From assembly GCF_041929345.1 (NCBI RefSeq), contig NZ_JBHFNQ010000214.1, positions 37,438-101,437 on the forward strand: a stretch of DNA of 64,000 nt. Direction: 5' to 3'. The notes beneath the pieces are model-generated. The model saw only the letters and a program-made list of their open reading frames with translations, was not told the DNA's origin and ran no database searches. Of this stretch, positions 1-8,810 are shown piece after piece; the first letter of the stretch is position 1, and each line of letters opens with the position of its first letter. The translations under genes were made by a program, and so were the position numbers. The DNA comes from Floridanema aerugineum. Lineage in GTDB: Bacteria; Cyanobacteriota; Cyanobacteriia; Cyanobacteriales; Aerosakkonemataceae.

Positions 1-309
1 CTCTTCTAGAAGAGGCAAACTAAGCCAAGTTTTTTCAAGGACTCGCTCGATCCAACGTAAGTTAGCTAGGTTTTTCGCTATGCGATAGCGTTCCCACAAA
101 ACTTTGTCCCAATCTTCTGGAGAAGGAGCCATAATACCATTGCCACTGGCTGCGGCTGCACCGCTTGTACCCAGGAAGCCTTTATCGGCAATTATTACTT
201 TGACACCTTGAGCTGCTGCTGCATACGCTGCCCATGCTGCCGCAGGCCCTCCTCCAATTACTAGAACATCGGTAGTTAATAACAGTTCTTCTTTGCTGTT
301 AATAAACAC
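1..309 (-). CDS. FAD-dependent flavoprotein, fumarate reductase/AprA-like (cut by window edge)
   Basis: Translating the complement from a GTG at 309 gives an open frame that runs off the left edge. The N-terminus has a dinucleotide-binding signature (VLVIGGGPAAAWAAYAAA), then an acidic strand end (IIADKG) and a small-residue region GTSGAAAASGNG. This is the FAD-binding start of the fumarate reductase / adenylylsulfate reductase alpha family. It is closely similar in layout to the complete flavoprotein at 16694-18316, so the two are paralogues. About 103 residues are visible; the rest lies outside. Its substrate is unknown, and the organosulfur neighbourhood suggests a redox role in sulfur metabolism. 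Confidence 0.75.
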   Translation of the reverse strand, partial: MFINSKEELLLTTDVLVIGGGPAAAWAAYAAAAQGVKVIIADKGFLGTSGAAAASGNGIMAPSPEDWDKVLWERYRIAKNLANLRWIERVLEKTWLSLPLLEE

Positions 310-337
310 TTTTTTTTCCTTTGATATGGATTAGAGA

Positions 338-412
338 TTTTTTTTGAACCGCGATCGCGTAGCGTGCGCGTAGCGCGTAAGACGCGAAGGACACGAACAA
401 AGAAGAAGGAAG
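338..412. repeat. Dispersed cyanobacterial repeat, copy 1
   Basis: A T-run followed by GAACC, a GCGTAGCG-rich core and then GACGCGAAGGACACGAA. A second copy with the same layout lies at 48321-48392 in the plasmid-like part. It sits between convergent-side gene ends and codes for nothing visible. Confidence 0.6.
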
Positions 413-470
413 AGTCTAACTAGTTTGAGTTAATTACTCTTTTCTTCGCTTGGAGCCTTCTGACTTTGGG

Positions 471-1145
471 TTAGGATGGTGAAACTAATAAACCAGCTTT
501 TTCGGGGTTTCCTGTAAATACAAAGAACTGCTCATCGATCGGTTCTGAAAGGGTTTGACCTTCAAAGCGATGTCTGCCAATGCCCATATTTCCGGTTGCT
601 GTAAGTTGAAAATCAACTTCGGTAAATTGACTTTCTTGGAATATCTGACGCACTCTTTCTGAGTAGTTGACTCCATCACGATGTCCCCTTGTCCAAAGGA
701 CAAAACCACCTTTTTTGGTGAAGTAAGGGAGGTTACGAATTAGTTGTTGGAGTACTTCTTCGTCTGGTAAATTGCCAAATATGCCACAGGTAATCACTAC
801 ATCTGCGGGAACTGCACCTGCAAAGGAAGAGGTAAGGGTGGCATCACCATTGATAAATTCGATTTGCTCTGTGAGTCCTAGTTGCGCGATCGCTTCTCTA
901 CCACGTTCTACCAGTTGTGGATTAAGTTCTACCAACCTCGCTCTTACATCTTTAACACGAGGATGAGTTGCCAATACACCCAATAAATCACGCCCATCAC
1001 CAGAACAGGCACTCACAACTTGAATCGTTCCCTCACTTGCAGCATCTAAACTGTCAGAAATATATTTCCGCACGATTTCCAATCGCTGTTGTAAAACGTC
1101 TTCTGTTTGGTAAAGTTCGTGCCATTCAAACCAATCTTTAGCCAT
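471..1145 (-). CDS. Class I SAM-dependent methyltransferase
   Basis: The product (about 224 aa) is a predicted soluble methyltransferase. It has a glycine-rich SAM-binding loop (VVSACSGDGRDLLG), an acidic end of strand 2 (RLVELNP) and a motif-II-like ADVVITCGIFGN. The start is set at 1145 rather than an upstream ATG at 1166 because an AAAGGAG ribosome-binding site lies at the right distance before MAKDWFEWHEL. The gene is divergent from the flavin monooxygenase at 1325 and shares about 180 bp of intergenic DNA with it, so the two may be controlled together. The substrate cannot be read from sequence. A second, unrelated methyltransferase lies at 10061-10876. Confidence 0.85.
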   Translation of the reverse strand: MAKDWFEWHELYQTEDVLQQRLEIVRKYISDSLDAASEGTIQVVSACSGDGRDLLGVLATHPRVKDVRARLVELNPQLVERGREAIAQLGLTEQIEFINGDATLTSSFAGAVPADVVITCGIFGNLPDEEVLQQLIRNLPYFTKKGGFVLWTRGHRDGVNYSERVRQIFQESQFTEVDFQLTATGNMGIGRHRFEGQTLSEPIDEQFFVFTGNPEKAGLLVSPS

Positions 1146-1231
1146 AAAATCAACTCCTTTATCCAATCCTCAACTTTAAGTCATTTTAATCTTGACTAAA
1201 TCGGTAGGTTTATCGGACAATAATCCTATTG

Positions 1232-1246
1232 ATTAGATACTCTAAC
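1232..1246. promoter_or_regulatory. 15-bp motif shared with 11279-11293
   Basis: The 15-mer ATTAGATACTCTAAC lies in the divergent intergenic region of the methyltransferase and monooxygenase genes and is repeated exactly at 11279-11293. It could be a promoter or an operator. No factor can be assigned. Confidence 0.35.
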
Positions 1247-1324
1247 AGTTTGTTTCTCATCAAACAACCTGTTTTGGCAAAAATAAATAACTTCTTTGGT
1301 TTTATGTAGAGGAGTCGTAAAATT

Positions 1325-2701
1325 ATGAGTAACCAACCAAAACAACTCAGACTTGGTGCCTTTCTAATGAGTTCTGGACATCACTTAGCCTCCTGGAGGT
1401 ATCCAGAGGCTAGGGCAGATGGAGGGCTGAGTTTCGACCATTTTCGTCAGATTGCCCAGACCGCAGAACGAGGGAAATTTGACATGATCTTTTTTGCCGA
1501 TGGCGTTGCTGTGCGCGACCGCGAGCGGGGAACAGAAGTATTAAGCCGCACTGGGCATCTGGTTCACTTTGAGCCATTGACATTGTTATCGGCATTGTCT
1601 GTTGTCACGGAGCATATTGGTTTAGTGGCAACGGTATCGACGACCTACAATGAACCGTTTCACCTCGCCCGTAAGTTTGCTTCCCTCGATTATTTAAGTG
1701 GCGGACGAGCAGCCTGGAATCTCGTCACCTCTGCCTCCACTGCTGAAGCTCGCAACTTCAATCTAGACAAACACCCCGATCATGCGCCGCGCTACGAACG
1801 CGCCCTTGAGTTTGTCGAAGTGGTGACTAAGTTATGGGATAGCTGGGAAGATGATGCCTTTTTGCGGGATCAGGAATCTGGTGTTTACTTCGATCGAGAT
1901 AAGTTGCACGTTCCTGACCATAAAGGGAAGCATTTTTCTGTCAAAGGGCCGTTGAATGTTGCCCGTCCAATTCAGGGCTATCCGGTACTCGTTCAGGCTG
2001 GCTCGTCGGAGGATGGTAAAAATCTGGCGGCGCAAACCGCAGAAGTAATTTTTACTGCACAACAGACTTTAGCTGATGCTCAGGCGTTTTATGCTGATGT
2101 CAAAGGGCGATTGGCGAAGTATGGTCGCTATCCTGATCAACTTAAAATTATGCCAGGAATTTTCCCGGTAATTGGTAGTACGGAGCAGGAAGCCAAGGAA
2201 AAATTCGCTGCAATTCAGGCTTTGATTCATCCCCAAGTCGGTTTAAGTCTGCTGACAGGAATGTTGGGGGAAATTGATCTGTCAAAATATCCCTTGGATG
2301 GGCCTCTGCCAGAGATCCCGCACACGGAATTGCATCAAAGTCGTCAAAAATTGTTGGTGGAACTCGCTCAAAAAGAGAATTTAACTATTCGACAATTGTA
2401 TGAGGCGATCGCAGGCGCACGGGGACATTGGCAGGTGGTCGGCACTCCAGAACAGATTGCTGACAAAATGGAAGAGTGGTTCCGCAATGGTGGTGCAGAT
2501 GGATTTAACGTTATGCCGCCCTATCTGCCAGGTGGGTTGACGGAGTTTGTGGATCATGTAATTCCAGAACTGCAACGGCGGGGACTGTTCCGCACCGAAT
2601 ATGAAGGTCGCACATTGCGGGAGAATCTGGGTCTGTCTCGTCCAGTGAATCAGTTCACTCAGGAGACAACATCACCTGAACTGGTTGGAGTTTCTGCCTG
2701 A
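1325..2701 (+). CDS. LLM-class flavin-dependent monooxygenase, NtaA/SnaA/DszA(SoxA) family
   Basis: The product (458 aa, the usual size for this family) is a luciferase-like TIM-barrel monooxygenase that uses FMNH2 from a partner reductase. Family members oxidise nitrilotriacetate, dibenzothiophene sulfone or related compounds. Visible family features are the early LGAFLM strand, FDMIFFADG, the segment LDYLSGGRAAWNLVTS, RYERALEFVEVVTKLWDSWEDDA, and a C-terminal GTPEQIADKMEEWF. A GAGGAG ribosome-binding site precedes the ATG. No flavin reductase gene is seen nearby. The adjacent SDR, arylsulfotransferase and SsuA-like genes point to an organosulfur substrate, which is an inference from context. 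Confidence 0.92.
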   Translation: MSNQPKQLRLGAFLMSSGHHLASWRYPEARADGGLSFDHFRQIAQTAERGKFDMIFFADGVAVRDRERGTEVLSRTGHLVHFEPLTLLSALSVVTEHIGLVATVSTTYNEPFHLARKFASLDYLSGGRAAWNLVTSASTAEARNFNLDKHPDHAPRYERALEFVEVVTKLWDSWEDDAFLRDQESGVYFDRDKLHVPDHKGKHFSVKGPLNVARPIQGYPVLVQAGSSEDGKNLAAQTAEVIFTAQQTLADAQAFYADVKGRLAKYGRYPDQLKIMPGIFPVIGSTEQEAKEKFAAIQALIHPQVGLSLLTGMLGEIDLSKYPLDGPLPEIPHTELHQSRQKLLVELAQKENLTIRQLYEAIAGARGHWQVVGTPEQIADKMEEWFRNGGADGFNVMPPYLPGGLTEFVDHVIPELQRRGLFRTEYEGRTLRENLGLSRPVNQFTQETTSPELVGVSA

Positions 2702-2759
2702 GTTCGATTCTGCTTACGTCGATCGCGCCAGCGTGCCGTAGGCATATCGCCAATTCCAT

Positions 2760-2869
2760 AGACTTCTTGCAAAAGTCCGAAATCTTGGTTTTTTACCACA
2801 GATATCCACAGATAAACACAGATGGACACAGATGAAAACATAGAGATTGTCTATTTTTGCAAGATGTCT
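2760..2869. repeat. MITE-like inverted repeat
   Basis: The left end GACTTCTTGCAAAAGTC and the right end TTTTGCAAGATGTC are inverted copies with one mismatch. Between them lies the dispersed unit ACAGATAAACACAGATGGAC. The element lies in the 312-bp gap between the monooxygenase and SDR genes, which holds nothing else I can identify apart from the SDR ribosome-binding site. Confidence 0.6.
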
Positions 2870-3013
2870 CATGACCTTTTACGATTAGTCAGAGTTTGAC
2901 ATTGGCGGTGAATGGGGAGCCAGAGGCGTTGAATAACTAGCTCCTATTTAGCGATGCTGTAAGCATCGTTGATATTTTTTTGTTTTCAATCGTTCTTAAT
3001 TTGGAGTCAGGTC

Positions 3014-3763
3014 ATGAGTGGCAAGTTAGATGGAAAAGTGGCAATTATTACTGGGGCTTCCGCAGGTATTGGTGAGGCAACTGCGATCGCACTAGCAGCA
3101 GAAGGTGCTAAGGTGGCGCTAGTGGCGCGTCGGGCCGATCGCCTAGAAGCATTGGCACAAAAGATTGCCGCTGCGGGGGGTGAGGCGTTGGCGATCGTCG
3201 CTGACATTACCGATGAAGCCCAAATCCAAACAATTGTAGACAAAACCAAGACCACCTGGGGACAAATTGATATTCTCGTTAATAATGCCGGGATTGCTTT
3301 ATTAGGAGAGATTGCCAATTCTGACCCTGCTGATTGGCGACGGATGATTGACCTGAATGTGATTGCTTTAATGAACGTTACCCATGCGGTGTTACCAATT
3401 CTACAAGCACAGGGAGCAGGACATATCGTAAATATTTCTTCGGTTGCGGGTCGTACAGTCCGGGTGGGCGTAGGTGGATACAATGTGACGAAATGGGGCG
3501 TGAATGCCTTTTCCGAAGTGTTGCGGCAGGAAGTATCGTCGCAGAATATTCGAGTAACAATTATTGAGCCGGGAATGGTCAACACTGAAATTAACGACAA
3601 TATTAGCGATCCGATCTCTAAACAACGCAGTGAGGAACGCCGCAAATCGATTACACCTTTAGAAAGTGAAGATATTGCTGCTGCGATCGTCTATGCCGTC
3701 ACCCAACCTCCCCGCGTTAATGTAAATGAAATTTTGATTCGTCCAACGACACAAACCTGGTGA
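3014..3763 (+). CDS. SDR family NAD(P)-dependent oxidoreductase
   Basis: A classical short-chain dehydrogenase of 249 aa. It shows the cofactor motif TGASAGIGEA near residue 13, the structural motif NNAGIA, the catalytic serine in NISSVAGR and the Tyr-x3-Lys pair in YNVTKW. The ATG at 3014 is chosen over an in-frame upstream start because GGAG sits just before it and the protein then begins where the family normally begins (MSGKLDGKVAIITGAS). It probably reduces or oxidises a carbonyl or alcohol with NADPH. It follows the flavin monooxygenase on the same strand, and the pair could act in sequence, but the substrate is not readable. Confidence 0.95.
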   Translation: MSGKLDGKVAIITGASAGIGEATAIALAAEGAKVALVARRADRLEALAQKIAAAGGEALAIVADITDEAQIQTIVDKTKTTWGQIDILVNNAGIALLGEIANSDPADWRRMIDLNVIALMNVTHAVLPILQAQGAGHIVNISSVAGRTVRVGVGGYNVTKWGVNAFSEVLRQEVSSQNIRVTIIEPGMVNTEINDNISDPISKQRSEERRKSITPLESEDIAAAIVYAVTQPPRVNVNEILIRPTTQTW

Positions 3764-3852
3764 AGTAGCTTATTGGCAGGATACAGAGCCATGAGAAAGA
3801 CTGCTATAAGCAATTCGCTGGTTAGAGACAGAACCTTTCAGTAATTTTAATA

Positions 3853-5310
3853 ATGATGTTGAAATCAATATTGCCTCGCCTGAGAAACATTATTTTGCGA
3901 TTAGCTGCTTTATTGCTGCTATCAGTTGCCCTAGTCAATATCGCGACTGGTAACGCGATCGCTCTACCCAGCGTTTTCCCCACAGGCACAACTATCTACG
4001 ATCCTGTGCGGGCATACAACAGCTATGTGTTATTCAGTGCCCCGGACGGCAACACCCACCTGATTGACATGGATGGCAACGAAGTCCACCGCTGGAACAA
4101 GTTCGGCTTCCCACCAGAAATGCTCGACCCAGCACAAACCAATGGTGAGAAGGGGCATATCCTGGTTCAACTCGAAAACGGCATCTCCCCCTTTGGCGAC
4201 ATCTTCGCGAATCAGGAAGTTGGCGAACTGGATTGGAACGGTACCGTTGTTTGGCGCTGGGGAACTCAAGCTCCCGGTGGAAGAGCTTGTCAGAATCACG
4301 ATATTAGTCGTCTACCGAATGGAAATACTCTGCTTCTGACAACCATTGAGCATCGGGTTGCAGGTGTCAGCGATCGGGCGATCGCCGATCAAAAAATTGT
4401 GGAAGTCTCCAAGGACGGTGAAATCGTCTGGAGTTGGACAGCTGGCGACCACCTGAATGAATTTGGCATTTCTCCACGAGGGCGTGCCCTTCTCCGTCAG
4501 GCGTATAGTTCCAGTAAACAGGAATTTGGTGGCTTTTTGACCCTCAATGATATGCAACCCGTCGGCCCCAACCCTTGGTTCGACGCGGGAGACAAACGTT
4601 TCGCCCCAGATAATATTGTGATTGACTCTCGCGAAATCAGCTTTATCGCCATCATCGACAAGCAAACAGGTAAGATCGTCTGGCGACTTGGCCCCGACTA
4701 TCTGACTGAAAATCAGCAAACCCAGGAGGCGACTGCGGTTGCCAGAACCTCCCTGCGACCCAGATTCAGCCTTTCTACCCCCCGCCCTGTGGATCAAACC
4801 AGTGGACAGCATGATGCCCACCTCATTCCTCAAGGGTTGCCCGGTGCGGGAAATTTGCTCGTCTTTGATAATGAGGGACCTTCAGGGTTCCCACCCACCC
4901 GACTCAGTGTCGAACCAGGGTCACGAATTCTGGAGATCGATCCCCAAACGAAGATTATCGTCTGGCAGTATACTGGAATTGATTCGGATCAGCCTTCCTG
5001 GGGATTCTATAGTTCATTCATTTCCAGTGCTCGACGGCTCCCAAATGGAAATACCTTGATTGACGAGGGCATGACTGGACGTTTGTTTCAGGTCACGCCA
5101 TCCGGTGAAATTGTCTGGGAATATGTCAATCCCTACTACAGTCGTCAAAAGCTTGATTTTGATCGGGAAGTATCAGTCAATTGGGTTTATAGGGCGCAGC
5201 CAATCCCCTACAGTTGGGTTCCAGACAATACTCCCCATACAGAAGCTGCTATTGAGCCTCCCCAAAATTCGGAATTTCGAGTGACGCAGCTTCCGAATGG
5301 CAGGCAGTAA
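3853..5310 (+). CDS. Arylsulfotransferase (ASST) family protein, secreted
   Basis: The product (485 aa) begins with an N-terminal hydrophobic signal segment (about residues 15-38). Next come repeated beta-propeller-like blades with the pattern E-ID/LD-x-G-xIVW-W (for example ELDWNGTVVWRWG, VEVSKDGEIVWSW, LEIDPQTKIIVWQY) and RLPNGNTL turns. Histidines in CQNHDISRLPNGN and SGQHDAHL fit the catalytic region of the family. ASST enzymes move sulfate between phenolic compounds without PAPS, in the periplasm in known cases. The gene lies in a same-strand run between the SDR and CMD genes, which supports a role in handling sulfated or aromatic organosulfur compounds. Confidence 0.88.
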   Translation: MMLKSILPRLRNIILRLAALLLLSVALVNIATGNAIALPSVFPTGTTIYDPVRAYNSYVLFSAPDGNTHLIDMDGNEVHRWNKFGFPPEMLDPAQTNGEKGHILVQLENGISPFGDIFANQEVGELDWNGTVVWRWGTQAPGGRACQNHDISRLPNGNTLLLTTIEHRVAGVSDRAIADQKIVEVSKDGEIVWSWTAGDHLNEFGISPRGRALLRQAYSSSKQEFGGFLTLNDMQPVGPNPWFDAGDKRFAPDNIVIDSREISFIAIIDKQTGKIVWRLGPDYLTENQQTQEATAVARTSLRPRFSLSTPRPVDQTSGQHDAHLIPQGLPGAGNLLVFDNEGPSGFPPTRLSVEPGSRILEIDPQTKIIVWQYTGIDSDQPSWGFYSSFISSARRLPNGNTLIDEGMTGRLFQVTPSGEIVWEYVNPYYSRQKLDFDREVSVNWVYRAQPIPYSWVPDNTPHTEAAIEPPQNSEFRVTQLPNGRQ

Positions 5311-5362
5311 TCGTCAGGTTACTAATATAATCGCCTCATCTTTGATCTTTAAAGTTTTACCT

Positions 5363-5755
5363 ATGAGCAATCTGATCGAATACGACGATGCCAGCGCAGA
5401 AGTTCGAGCAGTTTATGACGATATCCGCGCAACTCGCCAAACGGACTACATCAACAATTTTTGGAAAGCTCTCGCTCAACATCCACCTACGCTACGTCGC
5501 ACTTGGGAAACGCTCAAGGAAGTAATGACTAGCCCTGGTGAACTCGATCCTCTGACGCGAGAACTGATTTACATTGCTGTCAGCGTTACCAATGGCTGTG
5601 AATATTGTATCGCTTCTCACACAGCGGCGGCACACGCAAAAGGCATGAACGAGGCAATGTTTGGAGAGTTGCTGGCAATCATAGCTACAGCGAACACCAC
5701 GAATCGTCTTGCTAATGGCTATCGAGTTCCTGTAGATGAGCAATTTAAGGTGTAA
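5363..5755 (+). CDS. Carboxymuconolactone decarboxylase (CMD)/AhpD-like protein
   Basis: A 130-aa all-helical protein of the CMD family. The redox motif C-x2-C-x3-H is present as CEYCIASH in the second half, after REL-IY-AVS. This is the signature of the AhpD-like branch, which acts as a thiol peroxidase or reductase, rather than of true decarboxylases. The ATG at 5363 is preferred; an upstream in-frame start at 5297 overlaps the arylsulfotransferase end and adds residues not typical for the family. It probably protects against or reduces peroxides produced by the flavin monooxygenase step, which is an inference from its position. Confidence 0.9.
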   Translation: MSNLIEYDDASAEVRAVYDDIRATRQTDYINNFWKALAQHPPTLRRTWETLKEVMTSPGELDPLTRELIYIAVSVTNGCEYCIASHTAAAHAKGMNEAMFGELLAIIATANTTNRLANGYRVPVDEQFKV

Positions 5756-5760
5756 CTCAG

Positions 5761-5935
5761 ATCTTGCACCTGTCGTTTTAGCTCGCCTGGGACTCAAGTC
5801 CCAGGCTAATAGCTCAAGTCCACTAAAGTGGACTGAAAGCTTTTAATTTCAAATATTTTAGTCCTCTCTCGCGAGGAGTTTCGCTACTCGCGGTGGGACT
5901 TGAGTCCCAGGCAGATTTTGGGAGTGGTGCAAGAT
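5761..5935. repeat. Nested palindromic repeat element
   Basis: The outer arms ATCTTGCACC (5761) and GGTGCAAGAT (5926) are exact inverted copies. Inside lie the near-perfect palindrome at 5785-5806 (GCCTGGGACT plus its mirror) and a second copy of one arm at 5893-5912, with a smaller hairpin AGTCCACTAAAGTGGACT between. This is MITE-like structure; no transposase gene is present in the window. Confidence 0.65.
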
Positions 5936-6016
5936 GTGAGTGTCAGCGAACGGAGAACAGGGAATAGGGGAAAGTTTTGAGTTCTAAATTTTAAGTAATC
6001 AACTTTAGCGATTATT

Positions 6017-7312
6017 ATGCAGTATTGGTATGGACAACTGGGTGAACAGGTAAGCAGAACTATTTACCAACGCTTACCTGCTTTCAAATGGCGCAACTTT
6101 CGCCTCTTTTTCGGGGGACAACTGCTGTCCATGTCAGGCACATTTATGACTCAGCAGTTGACTATTCCCTGGCTGATCTATGATTTAACAAAGTCCGCCT
6201 GGTTACTCGGATTAGCTGGATTTTTACAATTTCTGCCAACTTTATTGTTAATTCCGTTTTCCGGTGTGTTAGCTGACCGCTGGAGTCGGCGTGATTTATT
6301 GATGTTGGTGCAAGTTTTAGGGATCGGTGTCTCTGCAACCCTAACCGCGCTTACGTTTCTAGACACGATCGGCTTTGGGTCACTATTGATCCTGAGTATT
6401 TTGAATGGGATGTTGAAAGGTTTGGATATGCCCATTCGCCATACAATTGTGACGGAAACGGTGGACGATCGCACAGACTGGGGCAATGCGATCGCGCTCA
6501 ACTCGGTGATGTTGAGTTCATCATTAGTGTTAGGGCCTGCGATCGGTGGGATTTTAATTGCTACTCTTGGTGTGAAATACTGTTTTCTTTACGACACATT
6601 GAGTTATATTGCGGCGATCGTGACGCTCAAAGCAATGCAAATGCCACCCAAATCTCCACCAGTCACGACTGAGAATGATACCTGGCTGAAATTGCGTGAA
6701 GGTTTCCAATATGTCAATACTATGCAACCAATTCGCATCATTCTGCTAATGTTGGCATTACATGGCTTAGTTGGCATCTCCTACATTGCTGTACTACCGA
6801 TCTTTGCGGCAGAAATTTTACACGGTCATGCTACCACAATGGCAGCACTGGGGATGGCAGGACCGATCGGTTCCTTATGCGCCTGTTTCTACCTGAGTAT
6901 GCGACGCGGCATTTTGGGATTAGAACGGCTAATTAGGGTAGCACAAGCTGCGATCGGAGTGAGTTTGATCTCATTTGCTCTGTCTAGACAACTCTGGCTA
7001 TCCTTGCTGACACTAGTGATGGTTGGAGGTTTCGGAATTCTGCAAATTACCAGCACTAATACGATTATTCAAACTCTCGTACCAGACGACAAGCGTGGTC
7101 GCGTTATGAGTTTCTATGCCCTGGCAATGGTGGGAATGATGCCCTTTGGAAATTTATTGGCTGGCAGTTTAGCACAGGTGATGGGTGCTCCTAATGCCCT
7201 TATTGTCTGCGGTAGCGTTTGTATCTTGGGGTCGATATGGTATTCTTTTCGGGTATCGCAGATCAGCTGTTGGATTAAGCGAGAAATTGATTCCCCAATT
7301 GTAAGTGGTTGA
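6017..7312 (+). CDS. MFS transporter (EntS-like exporter family)
   Basis: An inner-membrane major facilitator of 431 aa with about 10-12 hydrophobic segments. Visible features are the start FKWRNFRLFFGGQLLSMSG, typical of the enterobactin-exporter branch, the loop motif GVLADRWSRRDLL between segments 2 and 3, and the mirror motif PDDKRGRVMSFY in the second half. Members export siderophores, drugs or small metabolites. It is the last gene of the same-strand run starting at 1325 and is separated from the CMD gene by a repeat element, so co-transcription is uncertain. It is followed by a G/A and C/T inverted repeat before the convergent binding-protein gene. Confidence 0.92.
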   Translation: MQYWYGQLGEQVSRTIYQRLPAFKWRNFRLFFGGQLLSMSGTFMTQQLTIPWLIYDLTKSAWLLGLAGFLQFLPTLLLIPFSGVLADRWSRRDLLMLVQVLGIGVSATLTALTFLDTIGFGSLLILSILNGMLKGLDMPIRHTIVTETVDDRTDWGNAIALNSVMLSSSLVLGPAIGGILIATLGVKYCFLYDTLSYIAAIVTLKAMQMPPKSPPVTTENDTWLKLREGFQYVNTMQPIRIILLMLALHGLVGISYIAVLPIFAAEILHGHATTMAALGMAGPIGSLCACFYLSMRRGILGLERLIRVAQAAIGVSLISFALSRQLWLSLLTLVMVGGFGILQITSTNTIIQTLVPDDKRGRVMSFYALAMVGMMPFGNLLAGSLAQVMGAPNALIVCGSVCILGSIWYSFRVSQISCWIKREIDSPIVSG

Positions 7313-7338
7313 TGGCGATCGGTCTGTGCGAGTACAAA

Positions 7339-7390
7339 GAACAGGAAACAAGGAACAGGCAATACCCCTTGTTCCTTTGTTCCCTTGTCC
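7339..7390. terminator. Inverted repeat between convergent genes
   Basis: GGAAACAAGGAACA pairs with TGTTCCTTTGTTCC with one bulge. It lies between the convergent MFS and binding-protein genes, so it may stop transcription from either side. It also resembles a dispersed cyanobacterial repeat. Confidence 0.4.
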
Positions 7391-7428
7391 CGGTTGAGAG
7401 TTCCCTAGATTTTTATCAAGGGAATAGG

Positions 7429-8325
7429 TCAACTTTGGCTAATGCTATTAGGTGTAAGTGCCGCATACTGAGCAGATGTTAGTGCTGCATCGGTAACGTT
7501 AACAGGTTTGGGGATGACCTTGTTCTGGAAGAAAAGATCAGCAACTCTTTGCTGTTCCTTGAGCAAGGTTGGAGTAATGGCTCTGCGTCCAAAAGTGCGA
7601 CGGTTGATAATTCGTGCCATGAGATCTTCATCAATCTTCTGGGCAGGTGCAAGCAGTTTTACTGCTTGTGGGCGGTTTCGAGCGGCCCATTGCTCAATTT
7701 TGTCAATCTCTTCAATCACGATTTTCAGCAGAGCTAGGTTTTCTACGGCAAAGGGCTTGTACGCAACATAATAGCCACCAGGAGAATTGATTCCTCGGGC
7801 ATCCCGAATCACTCGAATTTTCCCAGCTTTTTCTGCCATAGCGTAATAGGGATCTCCTGTCACCCAGACGGGAATCCTACCTTGGATGAAAGGTGCAGTG
7901 GCTTCTACGTTTGGTAGACTCTTGACGGTGACATCGGAAATTTTCAAACCAACTTCTTCCAAAGCCCTGATGATGAAATAGTGGGAAGCAGATGCTCTTT
8001 GAAAAACTACTGTTTGCCCTTTGATATCTCGTACACTTTTAATTGGCGAATTGGGGGGAACAGCGATTACACTATTTTTGCCAGTTTCTGGAGTTATTCT
8101 TGAACCTACAACATAAACTATTGGGCTACTTGCGGCTTGGGCAAAGATGGGAGGTGTTTCCCCAACAAATCCGAGATCAATCCGCCCAACGTTCATTGCT
8201 TCCATCATCTGCGGACCTTGAGCAAATTGTAGCCATTCCACTTTCACTCCCAAAGGTTGCAGTCTTTTTTCCAAGACACCAGAAACTTTCACCAAGTCTC
8301 CTGATACTTGATATCCCAATCTCTA
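7429..8325 (-). pseudogene. SsuA-like sulfonate/alkane ABC substrate-binding protein, 5' truncated
   Basis: About 297 residues are highly similar along their length to the complete paralogue at 8811-9905 (for example GDLVKVSGVLEKRL, FVGETPPIFAQAA, VFQRASASHYFI, PVWVTGDPYYAMAEK, RRTFGRRAIT). The homology starts abruptly at MGYQ, which aligns to about residue 69 of the paralogue. The lipoprotein signal and linker are therefore missing and the protein could not reach the periplasm by itself. Just upstream the reading frame is occupied by a truncated GST gene in another frame. It is either a recombination product or an assembly join. Confidence 0.8.
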
Positions 8326-8789
8326 AACCCGCTAGTTTCAGCATCTTCAATCCACTGTTTTGCGATCGCATTTTCTTCTGGATTTTCGGGTAGTAGTGGT
8401 TTATCCTTAAATCGCTCTTCTAAAGCTAGGAGAATATCCTTAGATTCATAAACTAAATTGCCTTCAATTTTTGCGGCAGGGACAAGAGTTGTGGGAACTA
8501 AATCTGTATACCATTTAGGTTTGTTACTTAGGTCGATAAACTCTGTTTCAAAGGGAATTTCCTTTTCTTCTAAGGCGAACCAAACTCTTTCACAAAAAGG
8601 ACACCAAGAGTTAGTATCACGGTAGAGTAATACTGGCGGTGCGGTATCAGGGGGAAGTTTATGCAAACTGCTAGGTATCGGAGCAGTAGAAGGTGTTTGT
8701 CCTGGTCTACGTACTCGTCGGGCTGAGGTATTTTTTCGGGCAGTTTCTAACAATTCATTCCAGGTAGATACTGTGTTTTGAATGCTCAT
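8289..8789 (-). pseudogene. Glutathione S-transferase N-terminal domain, 3' truncated
   Basis: The 166-aa frame starts with a thioredoxin-fold GST domain: the strand PVLLYRDTN, the redox/GSH site WCPFCERV, the cis-Pro loop TTLVPA and the GSH-contact YESKDI. The helical C-terminal domain, normally more than 100 residues, breaks off after ETSGFR. The last dozen codons are an out-of-frame reading of the neighbouring binding-protein gene. Loss of the C-terminal domain should abolish normal folding. The break is shared with the missing 5' end of the binding protein, so one deletion explains both. Confidence 0.8.
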
Positions 8790-8810
8790 TTTTCACCTTT
8801 AGATATAAAG

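Noticed and set aside
3007..3645. 212-aa minus-strand gene opposite the SDR
   Set aside because: It is fully antisense to a clear SDR gene, has Ser/Ile/Ala-biased composition typical of a reversed frame and no recognisable motif.
4312..4833. 173-aa minus-strand gene opposite the arylsulfotransferase
   Set aside because: It lies within the coding region of a well-supported gene and lacks a ribosome-binding site or motif.
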